Part shown: positions 1-14,172 of the stretch, piece after piece
How the letters are laid out: each line of letters starts with the position of its first letter
Position numbering within the stretch: the stretch's first letter is position 1
From: Enoplosus armatus
Taxonomy: Eukaryota > Chordata > Actinopteri > Centrarchiformes > Enoplosidae
Assembly (NCBI RefSeq): GCF_043641665.1
Contig: NC_092194.1
Coordinates: 19,333,798 to 19,397,797 of the forward strand
DNA: 64,000 nt
Reading direction: 5' to 3'
Position numbers and translations under genes: made by a program
The notes under the pieces: generated by a model
Databases searched by the model: none
What the model saw: the letters and a program-made list of their open reading frames with translations, nothing else
Told to the model about the DNA's origin: nothing

Positions 1-1654
1 CGTTTCGACCAGGTACTTTTATTTTTTAATCGACTGAAGTCTGCCAGAGGAACTCTCTACTTCCTACGTTCACTTCAAGCACCAGGCAGCTATAGACATG
101 TGACATATTCATTTTAATCACTTAATTAACATACTTTTACATACTGGAGTGTAAAGCCCTAGTTGTTCTTCTGATTCTGAACTAGCTAACATACACTCAC
201 CTCCCGTGTCAACATGTCAACATTAGCATTAATAGTGTTTATCAGTGGTATCTCGTGACAAACTGTTTATAAAATACAGTATGTTCATTTTTTTTTTGAA
301 TTAACATAGTATTATAACTCTGGAAACATTGTCCGCATAAAAGCTTCTTGGTAACTTGAAAGTTAAGCAGTGGATGGGGTTAAAGTTCACAGAATTTGAA
401 CTTTGACCTTGCGCAGCGCAAAACGTATAATCCCAACGGTCGTCAGACCAACGGCTCAAACAGCGATTCTCCTGGTGCTAATGATCAGAGACGGTACGAA
501 TATGCAAGGTCATGTGACCTGACTTAATAGAGTCAGCTATTTAAAAACAAACAAACACGGAAATGTTGACCAAATTGGCAGGATATAAACTATACAAATA
601 TAAACTAGCTAGACAGTCAGCTAGCTTGAAGTTTGCTAGCTAACGTCACTGCTAACAATTGACTGACAAAGTGGAGTAACCTATGTGTTTTTTACAGAAC
701 TGAATTCATTCAACAAACATACAGTATGTTCTGAGTCAGAATCATATGTATTGGCTAAGTATATTCAAGGATAATGATACAGAATAATCAGGTTTCCAGT
801 AGCTTTTATTGTACATAAGCTAAGTGAACTTACTCATAAGCAGTGGTGGAATATAACCAACTATGCTCCATTTACTACTGTACTGTAGTACAAAGTATAC
901 TACTCACCAGTGTCAGCTCAAACTGGTCAAATTAGAGGGGCACTGGTGAAAAATTGAATTGAACAGAATTAAACAGAACACAACTATTTCACCCATGCCA
1001 TGTTTTTACCAACCATCCATATGTTCAGGAAGTCACAAGGCGCAGCAGTGAGTCAGATACCAGATTTTCATCCAAATTAGCAGTTAGTGTAATTAAACTG
1101 AAGTTAGGGAGGGATGGGTGGCTCTCAAGGCTGCGTGGTGTGTTGCTGTATCTCCGAAATTCTTCCTTATGTTCAGTTATGAATAAATCGAAAGGTATTT
1201 CTGGCACGGTCATTATAAAAAGTAATTGCAAATGGTGTGAGTGGATTCGGGCCCATAAAAGATGCAGATAGGAAACAGTTTGTCAGCGGTATTAATGAGG
1301 AGACTCCACCTGGTGTGTTAAAACAGCTGGCACGCTGTAATATCACTGTTTACTGGGTGACAGCTGGAATCTTGCTGCCTCTCTCTGCTCAAAGAAACAA
1401 TCCTGCGTCTAGTTTATGTTTGAGCAAAAATTAGATTTATTTTACCTGTATAGTAGATGGACAGTAAGATTTTCTGAAAGTTGCGTCTAATATCTTATGT
1501 TTTAGGTCTCACTGGTAATGATGTTTAGATAAAAAAATAATTGTTTAGTGCTATAAATGGCCATGTAAACAAAGTGAATGTTTTAATGGAATTTTTTTCA
1601 GTTCATTTGGCATCTAAGATTATGTTTTTATGATTTATTTTCTTCTTCCCTTAG
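1..1654 (+). other. sfxn5 intron 1 (partial), no gene seen
   Basis: AT-rich non-coding sequence upstream of the first visible sfxn5 exon. A fragment near 842-912 begins like the teleost 'CAGTGGTGGAA' hAT-type repeat that recurs further right. No exon encoding the expected sideroflexin N-terminus was recognised. A pyrimidine tract ending CCCTTAG leads into the exon at 1655. Confidence 0.6.
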
Positions 1655-4600
1655 AGCACGTTTTTCGGTCGGTTCAGGCACTTCCTGGATGTGATTGACC
1701 CCAGCACACTCTTTGTGACAGAGGTACACAAACAAAATGATTTATGACATGGATCTGGTCTAATAAAAGCTAAACTGAACCATCTTCAATCTGTGTTTAT
1801 CTAGGAGGGTTCCTATTAAGCTGACAGCGACTCAGTACTATTTTTTTAGGGAAGGGATAGAGTTGCTTGTTTACTATTTATATTTATGCAGCCCAGGTTA
1901 TTTTTGATGGTCTGAGAATTTGGATTACTTAGTACTAAACTCAATATTCATATAAGAGGAAAGACTCTTAGCAGTGTGAGAGGCAATGACTGCTCCTGAG
2001 TTAAACTGCAATGTTTCAAACTGGTAAATTGTGTATTTTTCACAATGGTGTCACCATCAACCCCAATAATAAATGTGACAGATGAAACTTGCAGAGAACA
2101 GGGAATCTGTATTCGACTTTCTCTCCATATTGTACTTGCAAGGCAAAACTGTTGTTCATGAAATTATACCCCATTGGTTGTGAAGCGTCTGTTGATGGCA
2201 GATGACTGTGAGAATGTCAGCTGAGGTCAGGTTTTGATGGCATCCACACATTGGCTGTGTTATAGTGAGGTAACAGACTTTCAGTTTTAGTTTTAAGTGT
2301 TATTTAACTCAAATTTAACCAAGTCTCCTGAGGTCAAAATCACTTCCTTTTTTCCCCCAGAGAGTCTGGGCAAAAAAGGTCAGCACAATAATGTTACACA
2401 TGAATACACGAAACAATATTTACTGAAGTGAAACAAAAAGAAGAAAACATAAAAGGCATTGAATTTGACTTGATAATTTCAGTGCTTAAAAAGTCCTTCA
2501 CCTTGTTTTCAAAATCATTTTACATTCTTCTCTGTTACTGAGAACAAATCTATGACCTTTTGGGTTACAAACTCTTTAAATGCTGTGCTGGTCTGCACGT
2601 CGTAACGTTTCCACAGGTCTTGGTTGTGTTGTGGTAATTTTGTTCATGGAGTCATCAGTGCTCTGGTGCTCTGGGTAATGAAGCTGTTAGCGGGCTCTTT
2701 GGTGACAGTAATAGCGGCAGTAGCTCCTGGGATGTGATGAGGTGTGGACATGTGGGGCAGCTGTGAGGGGTGGAGAGTGTGTACGCTCACACACACCTTG
2801 CATCCTGCTGAGCCAGGCGTAGCCTCGACTTGCCCCTAATGACGAGAGTGGAACAGGGACGGCCGTGATTTTGCGTGAGATCGCACACTCACGTGACCTC
2901 ATGTCTGCACAGGCAGAAGTGCCCACCTAACACTATCTCACACAAATGCAGAGAAAGGAACGCACACGCACACATACACAGATGGCTAGCTCATTAGAAC
3001 AAATTGGGCCTCATGACCTTGTATTTTACTCCGCATTAGACAATGATCACACCGCAGAAAGCTGCTCATTACCTTTTAGGAAACTCATTTGTCAACTGAA
3101 AATCAGCATGAAAGTTTTAGTGAAACACAATTATCACACATTGAGCCATGTGGCTTACATAGTGGAAGAGAAAAAACATCTCGAAGCGGACTGAGGCTCT
3201 CCAGGGAGGACTGTCCTCACTTAACTTGACATTTTCCTGACTTTTATCTATTTTGTCAAATCAGAAACGGCTGCAGGAATGCGTGGAGCTGCTCGACTGT
3301 TTCAAACAAGGAAGTCTGCCTCCAGAAGTGACAGATGCTCAGGTAAAGACCCAAAAACTTGAGTTGACAAAGTCGTTTAGGATCAAGTAAGTGAGTCTCT
3401 GGTGATAGACGAAAGTGTTTTCCTTTGAAGAACCTTTGATGAGCATTGTAAATGCTCTAACTCTTTCTTTCTTTCCTGTTCTGTTGGTTTTAAAAAGGGA
3501 CACTGTGTGTTTGTTAGTCCACTGAAGGGTAAAAGAATCAAGATAAACTACATAAAAGCTTATGTTTTCATTAATTGTGTGAAAAACAGACATCAACCTG
3601 ACCTGTAGAACTATACTATACTTGACTGTTAAATACTTAGAATTAAAGACATTTAAGTTTTTCTCATTAAAAATATTTATTTGTCTCTACAGCTTTGGCA
3701 AGCTCAAAAAATAAAGCAGGTAAGATGTAAGATTCTCTCATTCACTTTTTTCTCTCTCTCAATTACTAACACACACACACAAACTACAATACTATCATCT
3801 CTGCTTGTAGTGGTATGGTGTAGTCTTATGGGCTACATGGCTATACTGTATAGGCCATTTTACAGGACTAAGTATACTGTATAGGGCAAAGTTCCCATAT
3901 ATTCAGACACGATAAGACCCTCTTACACGGTACTTCACAAGTTCAAGATTGGCTCCATGAGCATCAGGAAGAAGCTAGATGCCTTCCGTTCCTCTCCAAT
4001 CAGCAGATCTCATCACCATCGAAGCAGTAGGGGAAAGAGATTTCCATCTGTCTTATCTTATGGCAGAGAGGATACAACTGTCGTTTGTCTTTGGTGCGTA
4101 CCTATGACAAGACTTGAAAAGCAAAGGAAGTGCACAGAGATGTATACTGTCTTCAAATGGAACTCATGAGGTCATATTTTCTACATGAGAAGTTGAGTAC
4201 AGTGGGTTTGGCGTTTTACCATTGCCTTGTTTTAATTTTCAAAATTGTTGTTTTTGTTTTCTGCATTTCGATGTCATCTTAGGATGATAGAGGAAAGGGT
4301 AGTAAAAAAAAAAAAAAAGAAAAGAAAATGTAAAATGTAATTTCCACAAGCTTATTTTTAGCCACGCTAGAGGCGTGGCTCTAGGGTCGGTCCACCACTT
4401 CAGACTGAAATAACTCGACAACTATTGGATGGATTGACACGAAATCTTGTACGGACATTCATCTTTCCCAGCGGATGAAGCCTACTGACTTTGGTGATCT
4501 TTTAACTTTCCTCGAGTGCCACAATGACGCTGACATTTGGTTTTTTTGTGAATTGTCGTGACAACCACTGGACTGATTGCCATGCCGTTACAACTCTGAC

Positions 4601-7600
4601 CAAATACCTGCAAAACTAATAACCTCCCCATCAGCCTCAGCTTTATTTTGTGTTTAATGCTAATTAGCAAATGTTGACATGCTAACATGCTAAACTAAGA
4701 TGGTGAACATTGTTACCATTATATCTTCAGTTTTTCAAAAGTTGCCTAATATTCAGGTGCACACATTTAAATAATTGAAAACAAGTAAGTTGAATAATTG
4801 TCTTTTGTTGCTCCAAACCACTTCCTGTATCACTGTATTTAAGGGGATTTTCATCCATTTCCAATAACACTTCAAATTTTTTAACCCCACAGCAAAACTT
4901 TCTTTCTAATTAATTTGAACTGAACTAACCCAAATCATTCAGTACTCATCATCGTCTGATTCTAATCATTATGCTCTTATTACAGGCCATCATCCACCCT
5001 GACACGGGGGAGAAGATCCTCATGCCCTTTCGGATGTCAGGTATAGTAGCTTGGTGTGGAAGCCTTGGGGGGTGTGGGATCTAGGGGCTTGTTATGTGGT
5101 CCAACAGGGAGGCGTCGTTTACCCTGGGAACGATCGTGGCTCAACGGGGCTCTTCAGGTTGTCTGGAAAAAGGTCACACTCAGCTGGGCGCTGATTAAAA
5201 CCTCTCTCCCACGGTGACGGAGAAGTTCTTGAGGCCTCTGAAGAAGCAAACACAAGTATTTTGATCCACTCTCAAAGCACCTTTTTTGTAAGGCAACTTT
5301 GAAGTGTTGGAGAGAGGGTGGGAGACACGTTACGACAAATGGGAATAAGCTGCAGAATCCGATTGCTCTGTCTGACCTGTGCAGACTAACACACTAGTTA
5401 AGAGAAACAGAACTGATGTGTTTTTAAAGAACTTTAAATCTTGCAGCAGAATAACCTAAAAGCAAATAATTGTGTGTACGATGGTAACAGTGATAATACT
5501 GACTCTGTCTTTTAACAGGTTTTATCCCATTTGGCACACCTGTGGTAAGACTTTACATACAATTCAGAAATATTTATTGTAGTTAGTCCAAAATGTAGAC
5601 CAAGACTACAAAGAAGTTTATCTTTATTATTTAGTTTTTTTTTGTCATCTATTTGTAGTCATTTTGTAAAGGGTTTTATCTTTGTGTAGGTTGTTGGCCT
5701 CCTTCTCCCAAATCAAACATTGGCGTCGACTATCTTCTGGCAGGTAAATACCTACTTTTTGACCTGTAAAACTCAGACTGACATAATATTATCAAGACCT
5801 CTTTTCAATTTAATTTAATTAAACAAATTAATTAATCAACATTTCTGTAAATGCTCCAGTATTCACCAGACAGCCAATTTTCAACTGCAGTTCTGGCAAG
5901 ATGTTGTAAAACCAATGAAGTGACAGGTTGAGAAACACTTGACAGTAAGATGCCAAAGGGACAACAAAAACAACAAAATTAGCATTCTGAATATTCTGCC
6001 CCAAGAAAAAGCTATTAATTCACATTGATGCAATGTCTTATTTTGAACACAATTGTTAAAAATGTGTGTTTATATGTTGGCATATTTTTTCTGAATAAAA
6101 TGTTGGACATAATCAGTTGTCCAGCAGTAAAATCTGGTTTTAATAAAAAAAACAAAAAAAACAAATTGAAATAGTACTGGTGTGAGACAAAGACTGCTAT
6201 TGTCTTTACATCTGCATTTGTGTATTTTCTGGTGGGAAAAAACTATTTTTTTTTAAATCACTGACATGTTTTTTCCTGGGTCAAGAACCTCCATAGTTTT
6301 ACACGAGTTAATCACGCAGGGACATAACAATGTTGAAAATGTTAAATGTAGCAACTGTAATCATTGAGTTGTACATCAGAGGCCTGTACTACGAAGAAAG
6401 TTCAACATAACCAGGATATCTTTTCGTTATCTGACTTCACTAAACATAACAACCACGATCTCGCTAAGCGGTCACACGACGGTGGTTATCAGCTCGGTAT
6501 GTCAACCCAAGGTTTCCCAATCTAGCCACGAGCGTGTTGACATGACAGAGGTGGCGTTTGCAGGATCTGACCAATCACAAACATGGAGAAGTCTACTGGC
6601 AGCAGAGCGGCATATTTTACAAACGAAGAGCAAAGTATAATATTAGACAAATGTGTTAATAAGTTAAAGACATCATCCAGGCTGAAAGCAACACAGCTGC
6701 TGCTGCCGCCAAATGCTGGCAAAAACCACCACTGTGTGAATGCATGAGGCTTCTAATATCACTGCCCCATCATTAGGACACGAGGAGATCTGACTGTGAT
6801 TACATTGTGTATTCTATTAAATTAAATTAATTTTAGCCTTATTCTGTCAGCTGCCAGCCCGGTGTTTCAGACGGACTTTGGGGCAAATAAAACATAAATA
6901 TAAAAACAAAATTCAAAGCGGTGAGTAGGCTTACTTTCATATCTTACAAGTACAACAAGTGCTTCAATCAGTCTCTGTTGGAGGATGATATTGGTATACA
7001 AAAGCACAATGAAATGCACACATAAGTAATTTCCTCCGACCAGAATATATATTCTCATATAAAACACTGTGAGGGAAAGACAAGGGCTTTGCTCCACAGG
7101 ATCTTCTATGATTAGTGATGCCGTTTTCCAAGAGAGTTGATTGGTCAGTAGGCGGTACTTTTGTGCGAGTTGATCTGTTATCTCAAACCTAACCTGTTCC
7201 GGAGCAGGTTAGGTTTGCAGCATAAGTTGCCATGGCGATTTACCCCGGTAAGAAGTGAACCACCATCGTAATCCTGAAAACCCAGGGCTAACCCTGAAGT
7301 TACCTCGCTAACCTCAAATCCTGTTGTGTAGTACAGGCCTCAGGTGTATCAGCATGTTTACTAACAAGCTGCTCTTCTGTTGACTTACTCTCCTTTTACA
7401 GTGGTTAAACCAGAGTCACAATGCCTGTGTTAACTACTGCAACCGCAACGCCTCCAAGGTACTGTATTAGCTGTGAAGTGACCCAGTTCCATTTAGGCAG
7501 ATACTGTATATACTGTACATCAACAGTTGTGAAATGTTTTCATATTGTAATCTCACTTACTTTTCACTTTAGCCGGCTCCATTTACCAAATTCGCCCAGG

Positions 7601-10600
7601 GATACCTCGGAGCGGTGACCAGCGCAGTCTCCATTGCTGTGAGTTCCCATAATGCCTCTGCTCTGACTGAACAGGTCCTGTAATCCCAATGACTTGATGT
7701 CATCACACAGCAATTTAAACCAGGGGGAGACCAATAAATTAGCATAATATTGTCAACTGCAAACAGAACTGGAGGTTTCTTTTTGCATTGAAAGTCTGTA
7801 AAACCTGCAATCAAATTGGGTCTTCTTTGAGGGCTTGTTTGTCTAGTTACGATAAATGCCAAAGGTTCCCCTAGTTGACCTGCTAACCCAATAAGAATGT
7901 CATTAATCGGGGCTTCAGTGCAGAGTTTAAAGGTTTAACTGTTGTTTCAGATGCTTTTCCACCCTGAGTACGTTTTTAGGTTAAACACCAAATATTTTTA
8001 ATTGTTTCAACAGGAAAATGGCCAAATTATAAAAAGTTAAATGTCAGCATAAACCTTTCAATACCAGCCTTCATAATATCCCTTATCAGTTGAACCTCTT
8101 TTCTTACCTTCATGTCATCAAAGACTGAAATGTCAAAAGGGTATAATACATGTTCACACACCTGCCTGACACAGCCCTTAGTGTGGACACAGGGCTCAAC
8201 CCGAGCCAATTACTGGTCCCGCTGGGTGCTCATTCGGCTGCTGCTCTAAGGCTTGACAACAGCAACAAGCACAGAAAAAAATCGCGGGGTGTCTGGAGGG
8301 CGGAACGACGGGCGTGGAGGGGGGCAGGAGCTCTCCAATTAAACGTCTGCTCTGGTGACGACCCCCCCGCCGGGCTGGATAGAGCCGGAGGCTGAAGTGG
8401 GGTGGTGGTGTGTTATCTGAGAGCACATAGCCTTTTGACTACAGCCCTCTAGTGTGTTAAAATAGTGTACAGTATTGAATTGTTTATGCTAGAGCTGGGA
8501 ATGTTTGTCACTTTTCTCCCAATAATACCTTTTCTGACACTTAAACATTTTGCTTGTTTTTTGTATCAGTGTTTTTCAAAGCATGTTTCATGGGACCAAA
8601 ATCCTATTTATTCAAATACTCATTCCAAATATTGAGTGTGTGTATAATTGGCTTTTTAAAACGGAGTCAGAGGCTGATTGTCTGCATCATGTGCGTCTGG
8701 TTTTCCCTCAGGTCGGTTTGAATTTGTTAATCCAGAAAGCCAGCCGCTTCAGCCCAACTACCAGGCTTTTGGTGCAGAGGTTCATCCCCTTCCCAGCAGT
8801 GGGTACGTTTGAAAAGCTCAGCGAAAAACTTCATAGGGTTAGGGTTAGGGTTAGACCTGAACTGAGTAAGATGACTAGAGTTTCAAAATTGAAGCTATGA
8901 TTCTGAAAAATAATAGAGACCTAATATAAATCTTCAGTTACAGTATAAACCCATTCTCATCCTTAGTGTTGATTAATATGCTGTCTACCTTTTAAGAACT
9001 ACTCTGTGATCATTAGAAATGCCTGTATGAGAGCCAAGCTGAGCTATTTGTTTCATTCTGTTCCTCACAGTCCGTGTTCCTCTGCAGGGCTAGCGACGTG
9101 ACGCGAGCTCGCTTATTCAGACTTGTGTGGAGCCACAAAGCCACGATTTTCATGCCACTCTCCCTTAAATACGCAGTCACACCCAGGGGTATAGACCTGT
9201 GTCCCAGAATGCCCTGGGCTGCTGGCTCATAATTAAATTGTTTGCCTGCCCCCCTTTTTTTTTACCATGGTGGTTCTTTCAATTAAATCAACAGGTTTCT
9301 ACAGCGCAGCCTTTGCCTGGTAATTGGTTGCTTGTTAGAACTCTGCTGCCGCAAACAAATTGGATAATTACCCCCAAAGTGGCGTCTATGTCAAGGCCTC
9401 ATTTACCTGATTTCTGTTTGTTCATTGTTGTTGCTGTTGTTGTTTTGGTAGGCCCATATAAAAGGTAATTAAAATGGCTAATTGAAGCGAGCGAAAGCAA
9501 AGTGCTGTTTGAATTTTCACCCGCTTGATTTTGTTTGCTTACTTAAGGCTAGATTTATTTGTAATAACCTAATCAAGCAGCGGCCTGTCATTCAATTAGA
9601 TTATGAAGACCTTAACTGGAGGGAAAGTCTTGCCGCCAGAAATTCATGGGGATAATTAATTTGTTGTCTTTTTAAAATATTTGTCATTATTTGTGATATT
9701 TAGGAAGTAATTACCTGAAAAGTTCTTGGATGCATTTCCATGAGTGTACCACTAGTTATTAGATGACAATTAAAATCTACATAAATGTAATTATTTGAAA
9801 TAATTACAAATTACAGCCACATATTTCAGCATTGAGCTGTACAGACTTTGTAATTAAATTAATAAAGGTATCAAAGTAATTGAATCGATTATTGCAAACA
9901 GATGTAGATGTAGTTTTTATTATTCCTTGCCAAAATCCCACTATCTGTCCCTCTATTAATTGGTCTGGATAAAAAAAAAATCCCTTGTAGGTAAAAAGAG
10001 CTATTTGCTCAGTCAATTGAATTTCCCTCACAAAACGACCTGCCAGCCCTGCAGCCCTGAGTAAAGATAACTCTGAACGCTGTTGTCTTAAATTAAAAAG
10101 GCTCGCGGCGCCACCACTAAACTCTCTAAAATTAGTTTTTCTTATTCCTATTAGAGTCAAGGAGAAAGGTCCATCTATATTAACATACATTTATGTTCAT
10201 TTTGGCTTTCGTGAATAAATCACAGTGTAACAACACTGCTGTTTGTCGACCTATCTGTCACCTTGGGTTCGACTGTTGCTTGAGTCAAAGTCACACACAC
10301 AGACACGGTGTTCATTTTGGGGAGTTATGTCACAAATCACATGGCAGTGATGTATTACATTTGGGCAGTTTCAGTGAGTAAAGCAAGCAGGGATTCAGTG
10401 TCTTTCAGAAGGACACTCAATGGCCATTATAGGTGTAAAATCTTAGTGTAAATAATATTTAATAATAATATTTGATTATTAATAATAAATATTATGTCAT
10501 ACTTTTCTAAAGGAGACAAGAGAGAACTTGGGCAAAGGTGATTTCTTGAATATTACTTCCAGTATCTGCCAAATATATCAAATATGTCAACAAGACTAGC

Positions 10601-13600
10601 CAGGCTAGCGGCTCTAATGCTAACATCATCATGCTAACATGCTCACAATGACAATGGTAACAGGTATAGGGTCCTATTTTAATTGTGTAAGTGCAACAAC
10701 AAGTGCACCTGCTATTTTGGTTCATGTAGGTGCAGCAGCGCAAAGTGAAGTGGAAGATAGATCTGAGGGCGGGTGATTAAATACATTCTCAGCCAGTCAC
10801 ATCACAGCAAAACTTTGTGATCTCAGCTTCACAAATTCAAGATTCAGAATCATTATGTCACAAACTCAAAATAATGGCAGAACATTTTGTCACAATCTTT
10901 GAATAATTATTTAATTAACACAGGAAATCATGATCATGAAATGAGGAAATTATTCTCTGAGAAAAAAAAAAGAATCCTCTTCATTGCTCAGTTCAATCAG
11001 TCTAATGACACCGCAAGGACCCATTCAAGGTATAATCCCTCATCCTTACAGTCCCTACCACAGTACCCTTGAGCAAGGAACTGAACCCATTCTTGCTCCA
11101 ACGGCACTGTAAAGGCTGCCTCATCTTCAACTCCAGCTAGAGGGTGAAAAGACAATTTGCTCAATTGTGAAATAATAAAATATGTGAAACTCCTAGAGGT
11201 GAGACACTTCATTCAGTTTTTTAAAACATTCTCACCTCTTTACAGCGAGTGCAAACGTTTGCAACGTGGTGCTCATGAGACACTCTGAGCTGTCGGAGGG
11301 CATCAGTGTGCTCGACGATAACGGGAACGTGGTGGGAACATCAAAAGTGGCTGCCAGGCATGTATGTTGCTCCGCTCTGACATCTTTTTATCAGATATTT
11401 TATCCCAGGTGATTGATATGATGTTTATGAATGCAATATAGTGCTAAATGTAAATTATGTCATGTTGAGTTTACCTCTCAATATGAATATAATTAAAATA
11501 GCAGATTTTTCTTCCTTGATACAAAACAAAAAAACGTTTTAAAATGTCTTTCTTTTTTTGACAGGCACTTTTAGAAACAGCTCTGACCAGAGTGGTCCTA
11601 CCCATGCCAATTCTAGTGCTCCCTCCCATGATCATGGCTGTACTGGAAAAGTAAGAGGCTGCATTATTTTCATCTTTCATGAATTATTTCTTAATGAGCT
11701 TGTTTGGCTTCTTCCAAGAGATGATAGAGGCTTTAGTGAGAAGGCAACCACATTCCAATCAAATGTTCAGCCTGGGTTTCAGTTCTGGTGTCCATATTTT
11801 CAAGAACTAAAGAAGTTGGTGTCATTCTGTGTTTTTTAGTATTCATAAAATACTTTCCAGCATCTCTACTCTGTCTGTGGCTCTCAGACCCAAGCCCATC
11901 TGTTCCTGCTGAAGATGTAAACCTTAAATACTCTCACAAATGTGTGTTTCATTAAAAAAAAAGAAAAAGAAAGGCTCAGTAATTTCCTAAAACCGCTGGG
12001 CACTGTAGTTTTTCACACAGACAGTCAGTTGGCGTTTTTGCCTTTATTGATAGTAACAGTGAAAGAAACAGGAAAGGTGAGAGCGAGAGGGGTTGACATG
12101 CTGCTGCTGTAAAGGTTTTAGTGTGCTGGTATAATACAATTAATCCATTATGCAAATGACCCCTAATTAAATGAGAATATGTAAATGAATTACAAAACAT
12201 TAATATTTCGAATATTGCAGAGTCTCAGATTCCTTCAGAACTGCTATTGTAGTCGTTGAACCCTTTCCACCACTGAGACTCAGTGTTGTGTGATATGACT
12301 TTAATGATGTCTTAATGATGCAATGTGTTTACATGGACGTCCTGTGATTGATGGCCTGACTGTGCCTGCGGTGTGCCGAGGAATGCAGCCATCTTTGTAA
12401 ATCCTTGACAGCACTTGTCCCGACCGCTCCGAGCAGGCGGGCTCAGGCGGCGGGCTGGCTGCCCAGGTGTGTTTGGGATTCCTGGCAGCTGAATGACTGA
12501 ATGGGAAGAGAGGGAGTGTATGTGAGAGTGAGCAGGGGGCTCTGAGGTTGACTGTGGTTGCAGGTGAGTCGTGCTCAGCTATCCTCTCTGTCAGCTTGCC
12601 TTCACTGGCTCCCAATGGAGCGAGGACAAGGGGACAGAGACGGGTCCCTGAGCGGCCCCCCAATGATGGATTACACTGCTGAGAGCAGATTTAGGGCAGT
12701 GACAGGTTCTGTCCTTCATGTGCTTCGGTAGCTAAAGACCCATAAGTATATTCAGAACATCTATTTATTTCTGTCTTTTAAGATACATCTACCTGCACAG
12801 AGAATCTCCATTTCAGCCCAAATACCCAGGTAACCTGATTTGGGGCCAAGCTATAATAATATAATATGGATAAAATGTAACAATACATATTGTGATTAGT
12901 ATATTTCTGGAAGTTATAGATAAAACAACAACATGGGAATGTCTGTTTTGGCTAATCCAGCAAATTAAACACCTGGCACATCAAGGCGTTTCATCACTTT
13001 GATACAAAAATCCTGCATAAATAATATTACCTCCACAAGTAGACATCTTTTTAACTGATTTTTTATCCCAGGTATAGTTTTGTTGGTTTATTATTATTGA
13101 TTGATATGATGTTTGTGAATGCAGTATAGTACTAAATGCAAATTATGTAGTATTGAGTTTACCTCTTAGTATGGGAATAAACAATATTACCTCCATAAGT
13201 GGATCTCATTGATTTGCAACATTGCCCAAAATAGACTAATACACCCAGATATTAAAGGAATAACTACCACAGCATTAGCTGGCTAAGCTGAAAAAACATC
13301 AGGATATTGGTGTGTGTAAGGGCAGATGATTGGTTTGTGTGGGACCAGAGTTAAGTCAGGGGTTCTCAGTCAGACACTAGAAAAACATACATAATAGAGA
13401 GTGAGGACGTCTACAAACAGTGTCTTTCAGCAGAGGTTCTGGCTGCATGCGGAACTATTAACTATTGAAAAATAACTAATCTCTATAGCAGTTACAGTAT
13501 TTAAACAATAGCTTCTTCCACTGCTGACAAAGAAACACCTTCTGGCTTTTATTTATTTCTGTTGTATTTTCATGTTCATCATCACCCCCACCTCCTTCAT

Positions 13601-13826
13601 GAGGTGTTTGTTTAGTGTAGAAATTAGAAACCTGCTTTGCAATTTAATTTTTCTTCACATACCTCTGTACATGCTGTACATGCTGTACAGCGGGCTGGGC
13701 AACATCAGAAAGTAACGGCAACAAAGTTCAAAAAGCACCATATTTGATGACAGCTTTATTTCAATCATTTTTTGCCTTCATGCAAATGTCCACTCACATT
13801 CAGCAGGTATATATATATCACTACTA

Positions 13827-13864
<38 letters not shown>

Positions 13865-14128
13865 GGAGGCTCAGTCACGCTGTCAGAGGTTCATACACAC
13901 AGTTAAACCTGGGTAAGACCTCAATCAGAATATGGCCACTGGCCATGTTATTCAGTGCATTTAAACACAGCCAGTGTTGCATGAAATTGTGTCAAGTTTT
14001 TCACCTGATGTGACGGTTTTCAAACTTGAATTTGTGGCCAAACCTCTTGCATCTCACATACCTCACAACTTTTCTCCCATTGACTTTTCTCTTTGTAATC
14101 CAGTCCTAAAATGTGTATCTACATGTTT

Positions 14129-14172
<44 letters not shown>

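Larger units (their letters stand above)
8803..11245 (+). other. sfxn5 intron with putative enhancer block
   Basis: A 2.4-kb phase-1 intron. It contains a short telomere-like repeat (8834-8854), a long TAATTA-dense block (about 9225-10165) and an AT-rich inverted stretch near 10446-10496. It also holds the tail of an interspersed repeat near 11060-11110 ('CCTTGAGCAAGGAACTGAACCC'). Confidence 0.6.

Noticed and set aside
6522..6722. Minus-strand frame over the transposon as a gene
   Set aside because: It is the antisense shadow of the decayed Myb-like segment of the Harbinger-type element.
8834..8854. Telomere-type repeat as evidence of a chromosome end or fusion
   Set aside because: It has only three to four units, inside an intron of a conserved gene; such short runs arise by chance or repair.
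9804..10190. 128-codon minus-strand frame
   Set aside because: It has no domain, signal peptide or family resemblance and lies in the AT-rich TAATTA block; probably chance.
12782..12829. Possible extra sfxn5 exon reading [15 protein letters not shown] between TTTTAAG and GTAACC
   Set aside because: Adding it between the exons ending 11650 and starting 15698 shifts the frame. Skipping it gives [18 protein letters not shown], which matches the sideroflexin family exactly. At most it is a poison or pseudo-exon.
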